This document shows, piece after piece, positions 47,169-58,039 of a DNA stretch of 64,000 bases. This DNA is from Isoetes taiwanensis. Lineage: Eukaryota; Streptophyta; Lycopodiopsida; Isoetales; Isoetaceae. The DNA lies in the NCBI GenBank assembly GCA_021234155.1, contig JAJEKV010000001.1, positions 24,043,189-24,107,188 on the forward strand, in the 5' to 3' direction. The translations under genes and the position numbers were made by a program. The first letter of the stretch is position 1, and each line of letters begins with the position of its first letter. The notes beneath the pieces were generated by a model. It made no database searches, was not told the origin of the DNA, and saw only the letters and a program-made list of their open reading frames with translations.

Positions 47169-48200
47169 GTTAATTAATTTCAACTAAATAATTCTTCTTG
47201 AATATTTCTAGAAAATAACATTTTAAACATGCAGAGGTTATCTTAGATGAAAATTTAATTCTAAATAGATTAAGGTGAAGATTAGTTCAGAAAGAGATTT
47301 TATACTTCAATAACTATCATACTTTTATCTAAAAATAAATTAAATGAATTTTTGAAATCAGAAAGAGTTGAAAATACATATAATCTTATCATGGCGTTCT
47401 ATGAGATTTGAATAAGTCCAAATTTTTATTAAATATCCAGCATTGTAAATAGACTTTGGCAGGTTTTTAAATTTCTAGCATGGAAATATGTATAATGAAG
47501 AATTGTGTAGTAATAGTATAGATATAGTATAGGAATTCTTTTTTTCTTTTTTACGTTTAGATATAGTATTCCTATCTTTTTATTTGGCATTCGAATGCGA
47601 GTTGGTGTATCGTTTTTAAGTGTGTTGGACATGTAGAATTTGCAAGATCAAGTGACTAACTATGTTGCGAATGCCTTACCCAATATTTGCAACTTCAGTA
47701 ACTCATATTTACAAACACAACATTTACTATGTGTATATATTAACACATTTAGTGGTTCGAAATAATTTCAAACAAAATTAACCTAATTCCTAATCTAGTT
47801 CCAACCAATTCTTATTTGTATCTCTAATTAAACTAAGGATACTCAAAATAAAGCCTGCTAAATATCCTCATGTACATATACTATTAGGCTTTATCCAAGC
47901 AATATTATTCTTAACAAAAGCAAAAGACAGGTATAAATCTCCTCCCTATGGACCCTATGACTAGTAAATATATTTTGAAACCCAAAACAAGATTCGCCTC
48001 TCTTATTTCCTTCATTGTAGTTAGCTATATGAATCGTTTAAAACGTTAAAATATAGGATTCGGCAACCATTTAAACGGCAGCGCTTACATCATTAGAGAA
48101 GCATGTTTTAGCCTGGAATGTAAACAAAGCTTCACACAAAAAGAATGCTTACAATTGTTGCATGTTCTAGTCTACTATACAATTGCAGACCCCCGAGAAC
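47169..48200. other. Spacer right of the Harbinger element
   Basis: AT-rich to about 47640, then mixed sequence. The 77-bp segment 48014-48090 recurs at 55191-55267. No gene recognised apart from the exon candidates that start at 48211. Confidence 0.4.
48014..48090 (+). repeat. 77-bp dispersed repeat, copy 1
   Basis: Matches 55191-55267 in the same orientation at 67 of 77 bases; nine of the ten differences are transitions. Both contain GAATCGTTTAAAAC and GGATTCGGCAACCATTTAA. The family is unknown. Confidence 0.7.
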
Positions 48201-48210
48201 TCAAATTTAC

Positions 48211-48720
48211 CTGTCGTGAAGGAGCCAATGTTAGGACATAAAAATCATCAACGATCTGCAGTGGAAACCAGAAGATATAATGCCTGAAGCTCAGTATATA
48301 ACCACTTTAGCAATGAAAGATATGGAAAAGAGATAATACTGTCTCAGAGTCCAAGTTGTTGCTCAAAATTGTTGATATTTCAGAAGCAACAGCCCCCAAT
48401 TCAGACACGTCTTCCAAACATAACATTAAAGAATGCAGCAAAACTCCTATGTCAGTTGGCCCATTTTTTGCACTATTGGCTAGTGCCTTAAACTATCTAT
48501 GAATAACTCAGCCTCAACTAGCTTCCTTCATTATGCTGAAAAGAGAACAAAGACGCTTCTGACGTCAGCTTATCCCTTTCCAAAATTGAATCATAAGCAA
48601 ATGCCTCACTTCATCAATGACCATTTCCTCAAACAACAAACTATGTTGGTCTGCATTTGAAACATGCATATAGACCCCATTTTTGCATGCCATGCCATGT
48701 TGTACATCCTCAAATGGTAT
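48211..48720 (-). pseudogene. Exon-like pieces of an unknown minus-strand gene
   Basis: A 45-bp piece 48211-48255 is flanked by acceptor CACTGCAG and donor GTAAAT and reads IVDDFYVLTLAPSRQ. Upstream on the minus strand a frame near 48345-48450 reads GVLLHSLMLCLEDVSELG and ISTILSNNLDSET, and further up other frames read FAYDSILERDKLTSEASLFS and VEAELFIDSLRH. The frame changes between them suggest decay. I do not recognise the protein. Together with 39693-39806 and 41732-42058 it may be one gene into which the Harbinger element jumped, but nothing proves that link. Confidence 0.3.
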
Positions 48721-49020
48721 ACTACTGTAGTCCCCTGGTATACTTTAAAGAATTTACGTTGTCTCAATCTTAAGATTTAGTACCGTGTAGCATGTCCTCT
48801 GTTGTCGTATAAATTGCAGGCTCCATGGCAGATTCAACATCTACTGATAACAAAACACACAATGAATTATCCTTTATACAACAATTCATCCAAGTGAAAA
48901 TTAGATATGCATCTGAATTCTACATTTTCTTCTTGGTTTTTTTAACATATCTTAACATATATAAAGCAGTACCCTTTTTTGTTTGATGCTAATATTTTTT
49001 CTCCAGGAAAAAACCTCAGG

Positions 49021-49076
49021 GCGACACGTGGATAACTTTCTAAAGCGACGACACGTGGATGACTTCCTAAAGCGTT
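49021..49076 (+). promoter_or_regulatory. Duplicated G-box (CACGTG) pair
   Basis: GACACGTGGAT occurs twice, with CACGTG at 49025-49030 and 49052-49057, each followed by AACTTTCTAAAGCG or a close variant. G-boxes bind plant bZIP and bHLH factors and, as ACGTGG, form ABA-response elements. Whether they drive transcription into the 49.4-52.2 kb region is not shown. Confidence 0.4.
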
Positions 49077-50171
49077 AAAAAGGAAGGATGGGAAAGAAGC
49101 TTTCTTCTTCCGCTAGCAATCCGGTCATTGCTCGGTTCGACCCTTTCTTGCTTTGCAAGCAAGCCTTCAAGCAAGCTCTGATTTTCCAGTGAAGTCTTTA
49201 GCTCTTCGGTCTTCAAGGAAGAACGTGGCAAGCATAAAGAGAAATATGCCCTCAGCAAAGTTTTCTGCCGCCATAGCCTCTCCGCTGCCATAGCCCGTGG
49301 TCGTGAATGGCCAACGTGTTCCTTGCTTATGCCTTGCATGTCCATGACCCAACAGAAAAGAAACTTCAGTGGAGGTGCCGGAGAGCTGAATTTCTTCTCT
49401 TGCAGATCTGAGGCTAATAATGCTGATCTACTTCTTCAAGTGAAAGTTATGTTCTCTAAACTCCTAACCTAATTGTTTGCATATTTTCTTAAATAATGTG
49501 CTCTTGAAGAATGAACTGCCGTTTTAGTAGCTCTGTTATGGGCGCCCAATGTATTTGAAGTTTATTTTCAGAAGGCAGCGATGGCAAAGTTAGATATTTT
49601 GCTGTGTCCGATTTTAACTGTTGCAGATGTATCTTCACAGTGTTATGCTTCAATACCGCATACATATGTGCTCTAGCTTTATGCTCTGCCCCATTTTGAC
49701 TATTTTTTTCATTCGAGCCTTATTTTGGAAATTCATCCCCATTCCGCATGTTCAACTCCATGCATATTCATTTTTCCATTCTGTAAAACATGACTCTGCA
49801 AGGCAAGCCTTGATTAGAAACTTTGAGAAAGAAAGATTGCAACGGTTTAGAATTGCAATGCCATATGTTTAAGGGCAAGTGAGAGGAACGCTGCAAAATT
49901 TTAGCTGGTTGACTGTCTTATGGTTTATTCTCTCGATCTTCCAGATATCTGTTTTGAGCGATGCCTATCGCTTCATCTCTACATTTGGCTCCCTCTCAGT
50001 ATGTTACATTTTGGCTAATGAAGAGCAAATTGCGGTTGAGAGACGGCAAAACAGTGCTTCTGCCTCAGCACCACAAAGACCCCAAGGCTCTGCTATAACT
50101 AGAGCTCTGAGGCGATAGATTACTCCTCTCCGGATTTCGCACTGCCCAATTGATGAAATCAAATGGTTGTA

Positions 50172-50490
50172 TGCATTATGGCAGTGCAATGGAAGAAGAA
50201 TCTGGCAATGACCATGGCATCGTGGAGCAGTCTCTCTCCAATTGTAACGCAAGCCCAAAAGCTTCTGTACCAGTGCATGAGAATCGGAGTAGAAGATGCC
50301 AGGGTAATCTTTGCATGGTTATTATTTTGAAGGATAATAATAGGTCATGTGTGCATCATGGCAGTGCAATGGAAGAAGGATCCGGCAACGACCATGGCAC
50401 CATGCAGCAGTCTGTCTCTTCAATTGTAAGGTAAGCCCACAAGCTTATGTACTGGTGCATGAGAATCATAGTAGAAGATGCCTGTGTTTT
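50172..50490 (+). repeat. 180-bp period tandem duplication
   Basis: GGCAGTGCAATGGAAGAAG begins the second copy near 50359 as it does the first near 50179. The copies continue in parallel through GACCATGGCA, GCAGTCTSTCTC, CAAGCTT(C/A)TGTAC and GTAGAAGATGCC. About 135 bp are clearly duplicated, with mismatches and small indels. No coding frame is shared by both. Confidence 0.7.
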
Positions 50491-51274
50491 TGTTAGGTTT
50501 CATTGCCTTGATAAGCAGGGTAACATAATCCTGCATGATACAGTGGAACACAAATCTCACAGATCTGCATCATCTCAGGAGCATATTGAATGGCACAGCC
50601 TTGGGCTGTTTCCATTCCGGCGCACTGCCAAATATCCTGTGTATGCAATTCTTATTCCAACAATCTTCCTACTCCTAGTGAGTGTATTGAAATTTCCATT
50701 GCACTGTTATGGAAGAAAAGCTGCTTTTAGAAGGAAAAGGTGCAAATTTGTATGTTTGCTCTCTTTTAGCAGAGGGTTCTAGTTCTAGATTTTGTAGTTT
50801 TTTCTTTCTGTGATTCCTAGTTTCCAAGACAGAGATAAGCATATTATGTAGATAGATCTCAGAGAACTGCTCACAAACTTGGGTTATGTTTTATACACTA
50901 TTTTTGTGAGACTCCTTTTCAGCTCAACTACGTACAATTTTGTTTCACATTCTTCCATTATGCCCTATTTATTTCATTTTGCATTTGGTTTACAGGTCCA
51001 GGAATTTTCCAGGCGATTTCTAAGCAGGCGATTTCAAGCCTATGTATGCTTTCATATTTTCAGTATGTGGAGGAAGATTGGCTTGCAAGTCTAAGAGGTC
51101 GCTCTCTGCCCAGAAAGCAACGTTTGTCTTAACGTTTGTCCAACCCAAGCATGTGATGGATCTTTATTTGGTTTTGTGCCTTCTGTTCCAGGAAGCCATG
51201 CGCCAACAAAGACCTGAAAATGTCGTTTTTGGATGTGTATAGCATGCAACATCACCGAGACAACACATCTTGAT

Positions 51275-51365
51275 GGCAATTCCATCTCAGGTATTTTCCA
51301 GACGATTTCTAAGCAGGCAATTCCATCTCAGGTATTTTCCAGACGATTTCTAAGCAGGCAATTTC
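51275..51365 (+). repeat. 41-bp tandem repeat
   Basis: Units start at 51275, 51316 and, partially, 51357 (GGCAATTCCATCTCAGG, then TATTTTCCAGACGATTTC). A related phrase TTTTCCAGGCGATTTCTAAG sits at about 51005. The array directly precedes the first PNGase exon. Confidence 0.75.
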
Positions 51366-51432
51366 AATAACCTATACCAAACCCATATCATATGGGTTGC
51401 TGACCTGGTTATTGTTCCTCCGCTTCCGTCTA

Positions 51433-52216
51433 AGGACAATGGATATCCGTGGTCGATCAGATCTGGATAGCAAATTACAGTATTATGTGGATCAAGTAAT
51501 AGCGGTACGTCTCATCTTTGCTTCTTAATCTCAATTCCCCTAGATGTTTTAATAATTCCACTTTTCTCAGTATGATGACCCTTTACGTCAAAGTGCTGCC
51601 TTGGAGATGATCCCTTTCAATGATCTGAAGAAGAAGGCTGTTGTTGCACTGGCTAAGGCATGCTTCATTTATTGAATTTGGAATCATGGATTTACAACGT
51701 TAATTTCCTAATTGAGGGAAATTGACTCTGCTTTGATCTGCAGGAGCGTAACTTTGATCCAAGCAGACCCGAAATTGAGCATTCTGTGCTAGTGCAACTT
51801 TTGTACTGGTTCAAGTCACATTTCAGGTTTTCTTTCTTCTTCTTCTTAACAAGCAAACATGATTAGAAGGTATAATGCTAATGTCAATTGTTGCAAAAAC
51901 TTCAAATGCACCATATGGTTTTTCTCTCTTCCGTATTTCATTTAGATAATACTGTTATGGATAAGCTTTTTTTGTTCAATTCGATTCTTTGTCTACGACT
52001 TTGTGCTAAGACCTGCCAAGGAAAGCCAGAAGATCTCTTCTAACAAGTAGACTTTTTGCTCGTATGTGCATCTGATGGTCCTCATTGTTGTTACCTCAGA
52101 TGGGTAAACTCACCTCCATGTATCTTCTGCGAATCTGAAACAATTTCAATTGGTCATGGACCTCCAAGTTCAGAAGATCTGCTTTATGGAGCAAATCGGG
52201 TTGAAGTCTTTTGGTG
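51433..52216 (+). pseudogene. Peptide-N-glycanase (PNG1-type) gene fragment
   Basis: PNGase removes N-glycans from misfolded glycoproteins exported from the ER. Four exon pieces match plant PNG1 in order: up to 51504 (RSDLDSKLQYYVDQVIA), 51571-51657 (YDDPLRQSAALEMIP, LKKKAVVALAK), 51744-51826 (ERNFDPSRPEIEHSV, LLYWFKSHFR) and 52100 to about 52210 (WVNSPPCIFCESETISI, YGANRVEVFW). Introns join in frame; the second uses a GC donor (AAG then GCATGC), the others GT. CIFC is the first half of the family's zinc site (two CxxC pairs). The second pair and the transglutaminase core with the Cys/His/Asp triad do not follow, and I find none to 54.2 kb. It is therefore a truncated relic or captured fragment. 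The start is not defined. Confidence 0.8.
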
Positions 52217-54191
52217 TGTTTGGAATCTTTTCTTGAGTATCCTTCTTGACAACATTTTGAATATTCAACGTTAGCAACCGCAATTTTGACAAGGCTACTA
52301 GCTTGGTTACTACTATGCAGTTGCAACCTTTGTAATAGTATCACACGGTTTCCCGTTATAATGAACCTTTAAAGGTTGAGGTCTTTATTTAATTTGCACA
52401 TTTGGCATTTACGTCTAGACGAGGACTCACCATTTCTTTCATTATAGCTGATGGGTTAAGTTAGCTTTATTTATAGACTGGATAGGAATTTGCAAAAATG
52501 GGCACATTATTCAATGATAGCAAATCATACAGTAGCACTAGGGTTGCCGAATGTTGTTGTTGAACATAAAGAAGGGATTGAAGCTGTGCATCTAACTATA
52601 GGGCATATTGTATGTAAGTTATCCATCCCATTGGTTTTGATCTAAGCTTCAAAATATTGCACATAGGTAATGTCTCCAAAATTTTATTTGCAATAACTAT
52701 TATTCCCATGACTTGTGTGGGCTAAGGTACTAGCACTAGCATTATGGATACTTTATTTACTATATGCATAGGCTCTGCTATTTCGAAAATTTTCAAATCT
52801 TTCTGTTTTTTGGCAATGAGCTATTTCAATTCTTCTAGCGGATTCTAAGTTCAAAAATATTTTACGATACGGCTTCGACGGGGAAGGTTGCATGGAAACA
52901 TCAATGGAGACAGAGTATTGGACCATGTCCGGTAGTGCATGCAATTTATTTTATAGTCCTCTCTATCCCTAGATTTATAGTGGTTTTGTATAGGGAATTA
53001 AAAAGAAAAATGTTCTCCAATGTCTAACTTCTAAAAACCTTAGTGTATCATGGATATAGGCGCGACATTGTTCTTATGTAGATTTTGTTACGGTGGCGTG
53101 CACTTTTAGAGCAATAATTTATGGCACTAACAATCTGATTTTGACATAGATATGAAGAAATGAAGCATGAGTAAAAGCTTCTAGCATGTCATAGATGTTG
53201 ATGTTTAAATTCCTTCACCTGAGACGGTCCATCGATAACTATGCTTTACATGTCTAGGGGTTCGTTCTACTTCTATTTCTTGATAAAGAGATGTATTCGT
53301 TTCCAATGGGTTCTTGTCGTTAGTGGTTGCAATGTGTTATCGATGAAATGTTTCCTTTTATTAATTCATGTTATTTACACAAGTATAAGATGCTTTGAAA
53401 GTCAATCCGGTTAATGGTTGGCCGGGAACGAAAATATGAGACACTTCTTAGGATTGACATGTAACTACATCTATGCTTCAATCAAGGCAAAGTAGCGATG
53501 AACCAAGCATTACCGATGCTTACGTACATATATGATTCGGGAAAGCTATGATTGATAATATCACGGATTATGGTCTAAACATAATGAAGCCACCCGGTTA
53601 CTCTATCGGCCTTTAGCATATTGTTTGATATAAATGAAGCAAATGAGATTTGGATCTGAGGTAATGTAGCCATTGTATGTGTTTTTGATAATAATAGCTT
53701 TATTCCATTGCGGACACACTTCTATGGCGAGCTACAACGGATGGAACATACCCATTGGAATCAATGTGCCAAAACAATGTATTCTTCTCTTAGCACGATT
53801 TGCAGGCCTTTTGCCTCTTAGGTGTTGGAGTAGCATTTGTAAAAAGATATGTCTACTTATCTTCCAAAACAAATATTGACTATTTGTAGATTCCAAAGTG
53901 TGTAAAAAGGAATGTTCAAAAATGTGTGATGATATTATGTGAGATCTTATTGTCATGAGACAGCACTTTTCTATTGTTCAGGCGCTAGAACACAGGTTCT
54001 ATTGTTCAGGCGCTAGAACACAGGGTCATAAAGTGCAGGTTCAACTCTTGCATGTCCAATGTTGTTGCAATATAAGTGAGAGGATTAGGATAAATAGGAA
54101 GGGCATAAAGTGCAGGTTCTCCTGCATGTTGATGCAATATACATGAGAGGATTAGGAGGAGTGATTTGCTTCTCTATTTACACGTTGTGGG
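52217..54191. other. Stretch without a recognisable gene
   Basis: No domain found on either strand, including the expected 3' exons of the glycanase. A 28-bp tandem duplication (TTCTATTGTTCAGGCGCTAG and eight more bases) spans 53969-54024. Otherwise AT-rich with short frames only. Confidence 0.4.
53969..54024 (+). repeat. 28-bp tandem duplication
   Basis: 53969-53996 and 53997-54024 are exact adjacent copies that contain CAGGCGCTAGAACACAGG. A second phrase GCATAAAGTGCAGGTTC is also repeated nearby (about 54026 and 54103). Confidence 0.8.
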
Positions 54192-54240
54192 AAAGAGAAA
54201 TGTTCGCGGCGGCCTTGGCCGCCGCGATAAATTTCTTGTA
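54192..54240 (-). repeat. 49-bp terminal-type inverted repeat, right member
   Basis: Reverse complement of 25571-25619 at 47 of 49 bases, ending TTTCTTGTA, with the complete GC-rich palindrome CGCGGCGGCC/GGCCGCCGCG. It faces left, toward its partner 28.6 kb away. The three bases after it (CTA; TAG on the minus strand) are where CACTA ends would have CAC. Confidence 0.8.
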
Positions 54241-55318
54241 CTAATAAACGTACTATCATCATGTTAATGATACCCAATAAGGTCCTAATGCTCATGGCAT
54301 AACTTCAATGGAAATTGCACAAATTTTTTTATCTAATGCGCCCTCAACTTTGTTAATCACAGATCCCACTTTACAGCAAATATACACAGCCCAGACTTCC
54401 CAAGAAATGCAATTTGTTGTTTTCCAGCTTTAATGCACATGGTTTATCTTGTTGAAAAAAGTGAGATACATTATAGGACCATTTAGGGAGATGGGCCAAG
54501 GTAGACTATTGCGACCTGAAACTCTCATTGAGATTAAATAAGAAAACCATCTATGAGAGGTAAAAGTATTTACTTCACAATTAAAACTAGAAGTGTGAGA
54601 TGTTGTTTATCGAGTAAATGACTTGGCATAGAAGAATTGTAGTGATGATAAACGCAACAGGCAAAAATTAAAACCATAGCATATTCTAAGGCTAATCATG
54701 ACAGCACCACCATAAAGGTCGCAAAATCTGAACCAAGCAGCAAAGCAGAACTAGGTAGGTAAGTATTCATATAAATTTCATTTTGCACCTGATCTACGTA
54801 GACGTTGTGCACAACCCCTTGATAATGGATTTGTAAATTGTAATACGAATTTGTTTGCCAAATCGAATATGCAAACACGAAAATAGACTTTATCAAAAAA
54901 CACAAAAGCATCAGAAGAACTTACAAATGTCAATCCCACCTCTTATGTGAAAAGCCCATAAAAATCCAGATGTCACAGATCCACGACTATGGGAAGAAGA
55001 CGATGCTAAAACCTAGCAACAACAAATGGATGGCCTCCTCAAGCTTTGATACTGGAGCTATGGAAGGAAAGCAAGAAAATGAGTCAGAAACATATTTTCC
55101 CGCAACAAAATATGCGAGCACGGAAGAACTCAACTCAGGATTGTTTTTTAGCTCTTCAGAACTGATTGTACATGAGTTTACAAATTTTTTATTGTAGTTA
55201 ACTACATGAATCGTTTAAAACACTAAGATACAGGATTCGGCAACCATTTAACTGGTAGCACTTACATTTAGATAAATCGTGTGACACAAGCATTTTAGTT
55301 CATGGTTCTATACAATAT
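54241..55318. other. Stretch without a recognisable gene
   Basis: No gene recognised. It contains the second copy of the 77-bp repeat (55191-55267). Frames at 54696-54911 (minus) and 54970-55197 (plus) have no recognised domain. Confidence 0.4.
55191..55267 (+). repeat. 77-bp dispersed repeat, copy 2
   Basis: Direct-orientation partner of 48014-48090 (67 of 77 bases). It lies about 50 bp before the 5' end of the LINE at 55319. Confidence 0.7.
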
Positions 55319-57060
55319 GGGCAGAGGAGGCAGATGTGCGAGCTCTCACAGGCAGGTTTTCGGCCCAGGCATTCCACCGTTGATCATATCTTCACTCTGC
55401 GCACATTGATTGAGGATAGCAGGAATCACTGACAAAACCTGTACTGTTGCTTCGTGGATTTCGCAAAAGCTTTTGATACAGTGCCCCAGGACAGGTTATG
55501 GGACAGACTGCGGTAGCTGGGGACCCCCTTGACTTGCAGAATGCAGTGTATAGGCTATACGAGGCATGCTTAGGCCGTATCACATCGTCAGGACAGCCGG
55601 TAATCAGTAGTATTGGAGTACGTCAGGGTTGCCCCCTCTCCCCCACACTCTTTGGCCTATACATTGACCAGCTGGAAGATTGGCTCTCTGAGCATGGAGG
55701 TGCGGGGAGCCCATCTCATGCATCACACAATCCAGCAACTCATATATGCTGACGATGTCAACCTCCTGGCCTATACTCTAGAGGATATGCAACGTCACTT
55801 GGATGCCCTTGACACTTTTTGCCGATTCACTGGCATGCGAGTTAACTTGGCCAAAACTAGGGTGGTGTTGCTAGTTTCATCATCCCGTCAGCCAAGGCTT
55901 CCCTCATTCACTTACCAGGGACAAGGTGTAGAGGTGGCTCCGACCTACAAGTACTTGGGGATCGAGTTCTCTACTACCACCCATTGGGATGCTGCCATCA
56001 GGGGTTGGAAAGCATTATATGCCATGCAGAACAATAGCCACAAGGCTGGGGCCACCAGTCACACTTGTTTCGGGCCTTGGTCAAGCCGGTCCTTTTGTAT
56101 GGGGCAGAAGTGTGGGGTCCGGTGATATCCCTTAACACCTGAAATGACCTCGAGCAGGTGCAGAAAGCCTTCTTGGCATGAGCCCTTAGGGTAAAGTCCA
56201 CAGTTCCATACCAGATCCTACTCCAGGAGACAGGTTTTCTACCCCTTCAACGGGCTGCATTGGAACGCCATATCATTTACTTCCAGAAGGTGGTCGCAAT
56301 GGGTGATACATGTTTGCCCAACCTTGTTTTGGCCATGGCGATGGGTCCCCAACGCCTGAAAGCCTGCTGGAAGGACAAGCAAGCTCAGTGGTTCTCACGC
56401 TGGGGTGTACAGGCAAACAGATGCGTACATGTAAGGACAAAGAAAGATCACAAGGCACTTAAGCTGTACCTAGATGCTACTTTCCTTCGCAAGCTCTGGG
56501 ATGCAGATGCTCTGACGCATGTTAAGCTGGCACACTATCAGCAGCAAGTCAATCCTAGGCTCACGAGAGGCCCACACCAGTACTTGTACACCCAGTTGCC
56601 CATGAAGACGCGTAGACTTATAGCTTCTATTCGCACGGGTGCACATCGCCTCCGCATTGAGACAGGACGTTGGGCTCGGGAAGCACGAGAGCAAAGGCTT
56701 TGCCAGTGTTGCCACCAGGTTGCCATTGAGGATGAATGTCATGCCCTCCAGATCTGCCCAGCGTTTTGCCCATATCCGAGAGCAGTATGTTTGATTACTA
56801 GTGCCTGGCCAACCATTGCATGAGTTATTGAATACGGCATCAGTGGGTTTGTTGGGGTCATACCTCCAGGAGGTTATGGATGCACGGACTCAGTTGTACA
56901 GCATGCCAGCATACTTATTACTACTAAGGTTTTTCCCTCGAAAACCCTCCGGGGCGGGGGTTTTTTAATCCTGTCAGTAATACGCTTGCTGCTCTCTTTT
57001 TGTTTGGTCCCATAGGCCAGTCGGTCTCCGTGGATGCTAAAAAATCTATTCTATTCTATT
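55319..57060 (+). mobile_element. Tandem-tail LINE, copy B (5'-truncated)
   Basis: Non-LTR retrotransposon of the same family as 27711-29880, opposite strand. Order: FRPRHSTVDHIFTLRTLIED and LYCCFVDFAKAFDTVP (55360-55490), LQNAVYRLYEACLGR, VRQGCPLSPTLFGLYIDQL (RT palm; to 55690), IYADDVNLLAY (catalytic YADD, about 55750), APTYKYLGIEFST (about 55940), WKALYAMQN, then a C-terminal part 56260-56823 with LRIETGRWAREAREQR and the zinc-like CQCCHQVAIEDECHALQIC. Stops near 55430 and 55513 and frameshifts near 55700 and 56040 break the ORF. The 3' end reads GGTCTCCGTGGATGCTAAAA with a CTATT tandem tail to about 57060. TTCTATACAATA (55306) and TTCTGCACAATA (57059) may be the target duplication. Confidence 0.88.
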
Positions 57061-57070
57061 CTGCACAATA

Positions 57071-57840
57071 GGCTGGCTCTCGAACTGATAAATTAGAGAG
57101 ACAGACAGAATAAGAAAATTGTATTAATAAATATACGATTAGTGGAGAAGCCCTGTTGTAGCTATATGAATAGAGAAAAAATGAATGGTTACTACTCTAA
57201 CATGGTGACTCTTTAGACCTGTGTTTGCCAGATAATAGGGTGCCAGATCATCCTTTCCAACATGAACTTCAGATCATTCTTTCCAACACAAACATGGATC
57301 AGGTTCTCAGCTCCAAAGCCTTTTCCCAAATAACACATTTAAATGAAGCAAAAAAATTCAGTGTCTACCCAGCAATACAAAAATCTTCGCAGTGTAGCAG
57401 TTACGAATCTACAAGCAGTAACCTAAATGAAACCAAGTAAATCAAATCTTAAAGAATATAAAGAACTCTTGTATCCATTAACCAATTTTTTAGTTATCAC
57501 AGTTGGCACAGTAATATCCATGTTATTTGCCTAGAGTGAGAGTGGAAAGAACTCTTGGGCACTGGCAGCTTGTACAGGGCGATGGCAAAATATACCTAGA
57601 AAAGATTTTAACAAAATCACCTTTTTTGCAGAAATTCATTTCTATAAAATTACCTTATATATGGATAGAAGTCTATCTCTTTTGGAACTTCATAAAAGTC
57701 CAAAGGGTCTAAACTCAATTTCTTCCTCTGCATGCCATATTTGGACAATCCACTTGTTTTGAGTGTTAAAACTGTTTTAGGAAATATAGAGTAGGCTGAT
57801 AGCTTAAATGATGACTATGAATAGAACTGCAACATGATAA
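57071..57840. other. Spacer between the two LINEs
   Basis: AT-rich, no gene. Frames at 57225-57440 and 57527-57712 have no recognised domain. Confidence 0.45.
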
Positions 57841-58039
57841 TTTTTTTTTTTTCTTTTGAGGGTAAGAGTGTGTTTTTTTGTTATTAATAATAATAATAAT
57901 AGAGATACAGAGAGTCCCCACAGTGGGACAAATAGGAAGCATTAGGGCTATTTTCTCTATGCATCAATGATGTGTGTACTAAGGGAAGTCCTATTTCCAC
58001 AACAACATAATAGTAGAGAGACCCCATCTGGTCAGTTAC

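Larger units (their letters stand above)
48721..51429. other. Region upstream of the PNGase fragment
   Basis: Two CACGTG G-boxes in a short tandem duplication (49025-49030 and 49052-49057) could mark a promoter. Frames at 49621-49872 (ending RLQRFRIAMPYV) and 50447-50782 read like protein but are not recognised. Tandem duplications lie at 50172/50352 (180-bp period) and at 51275/51316 (41-bp period). Lost 5' exons of the glycanase-like gene could be here, but I cannot place them. Confidence 0.35.
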
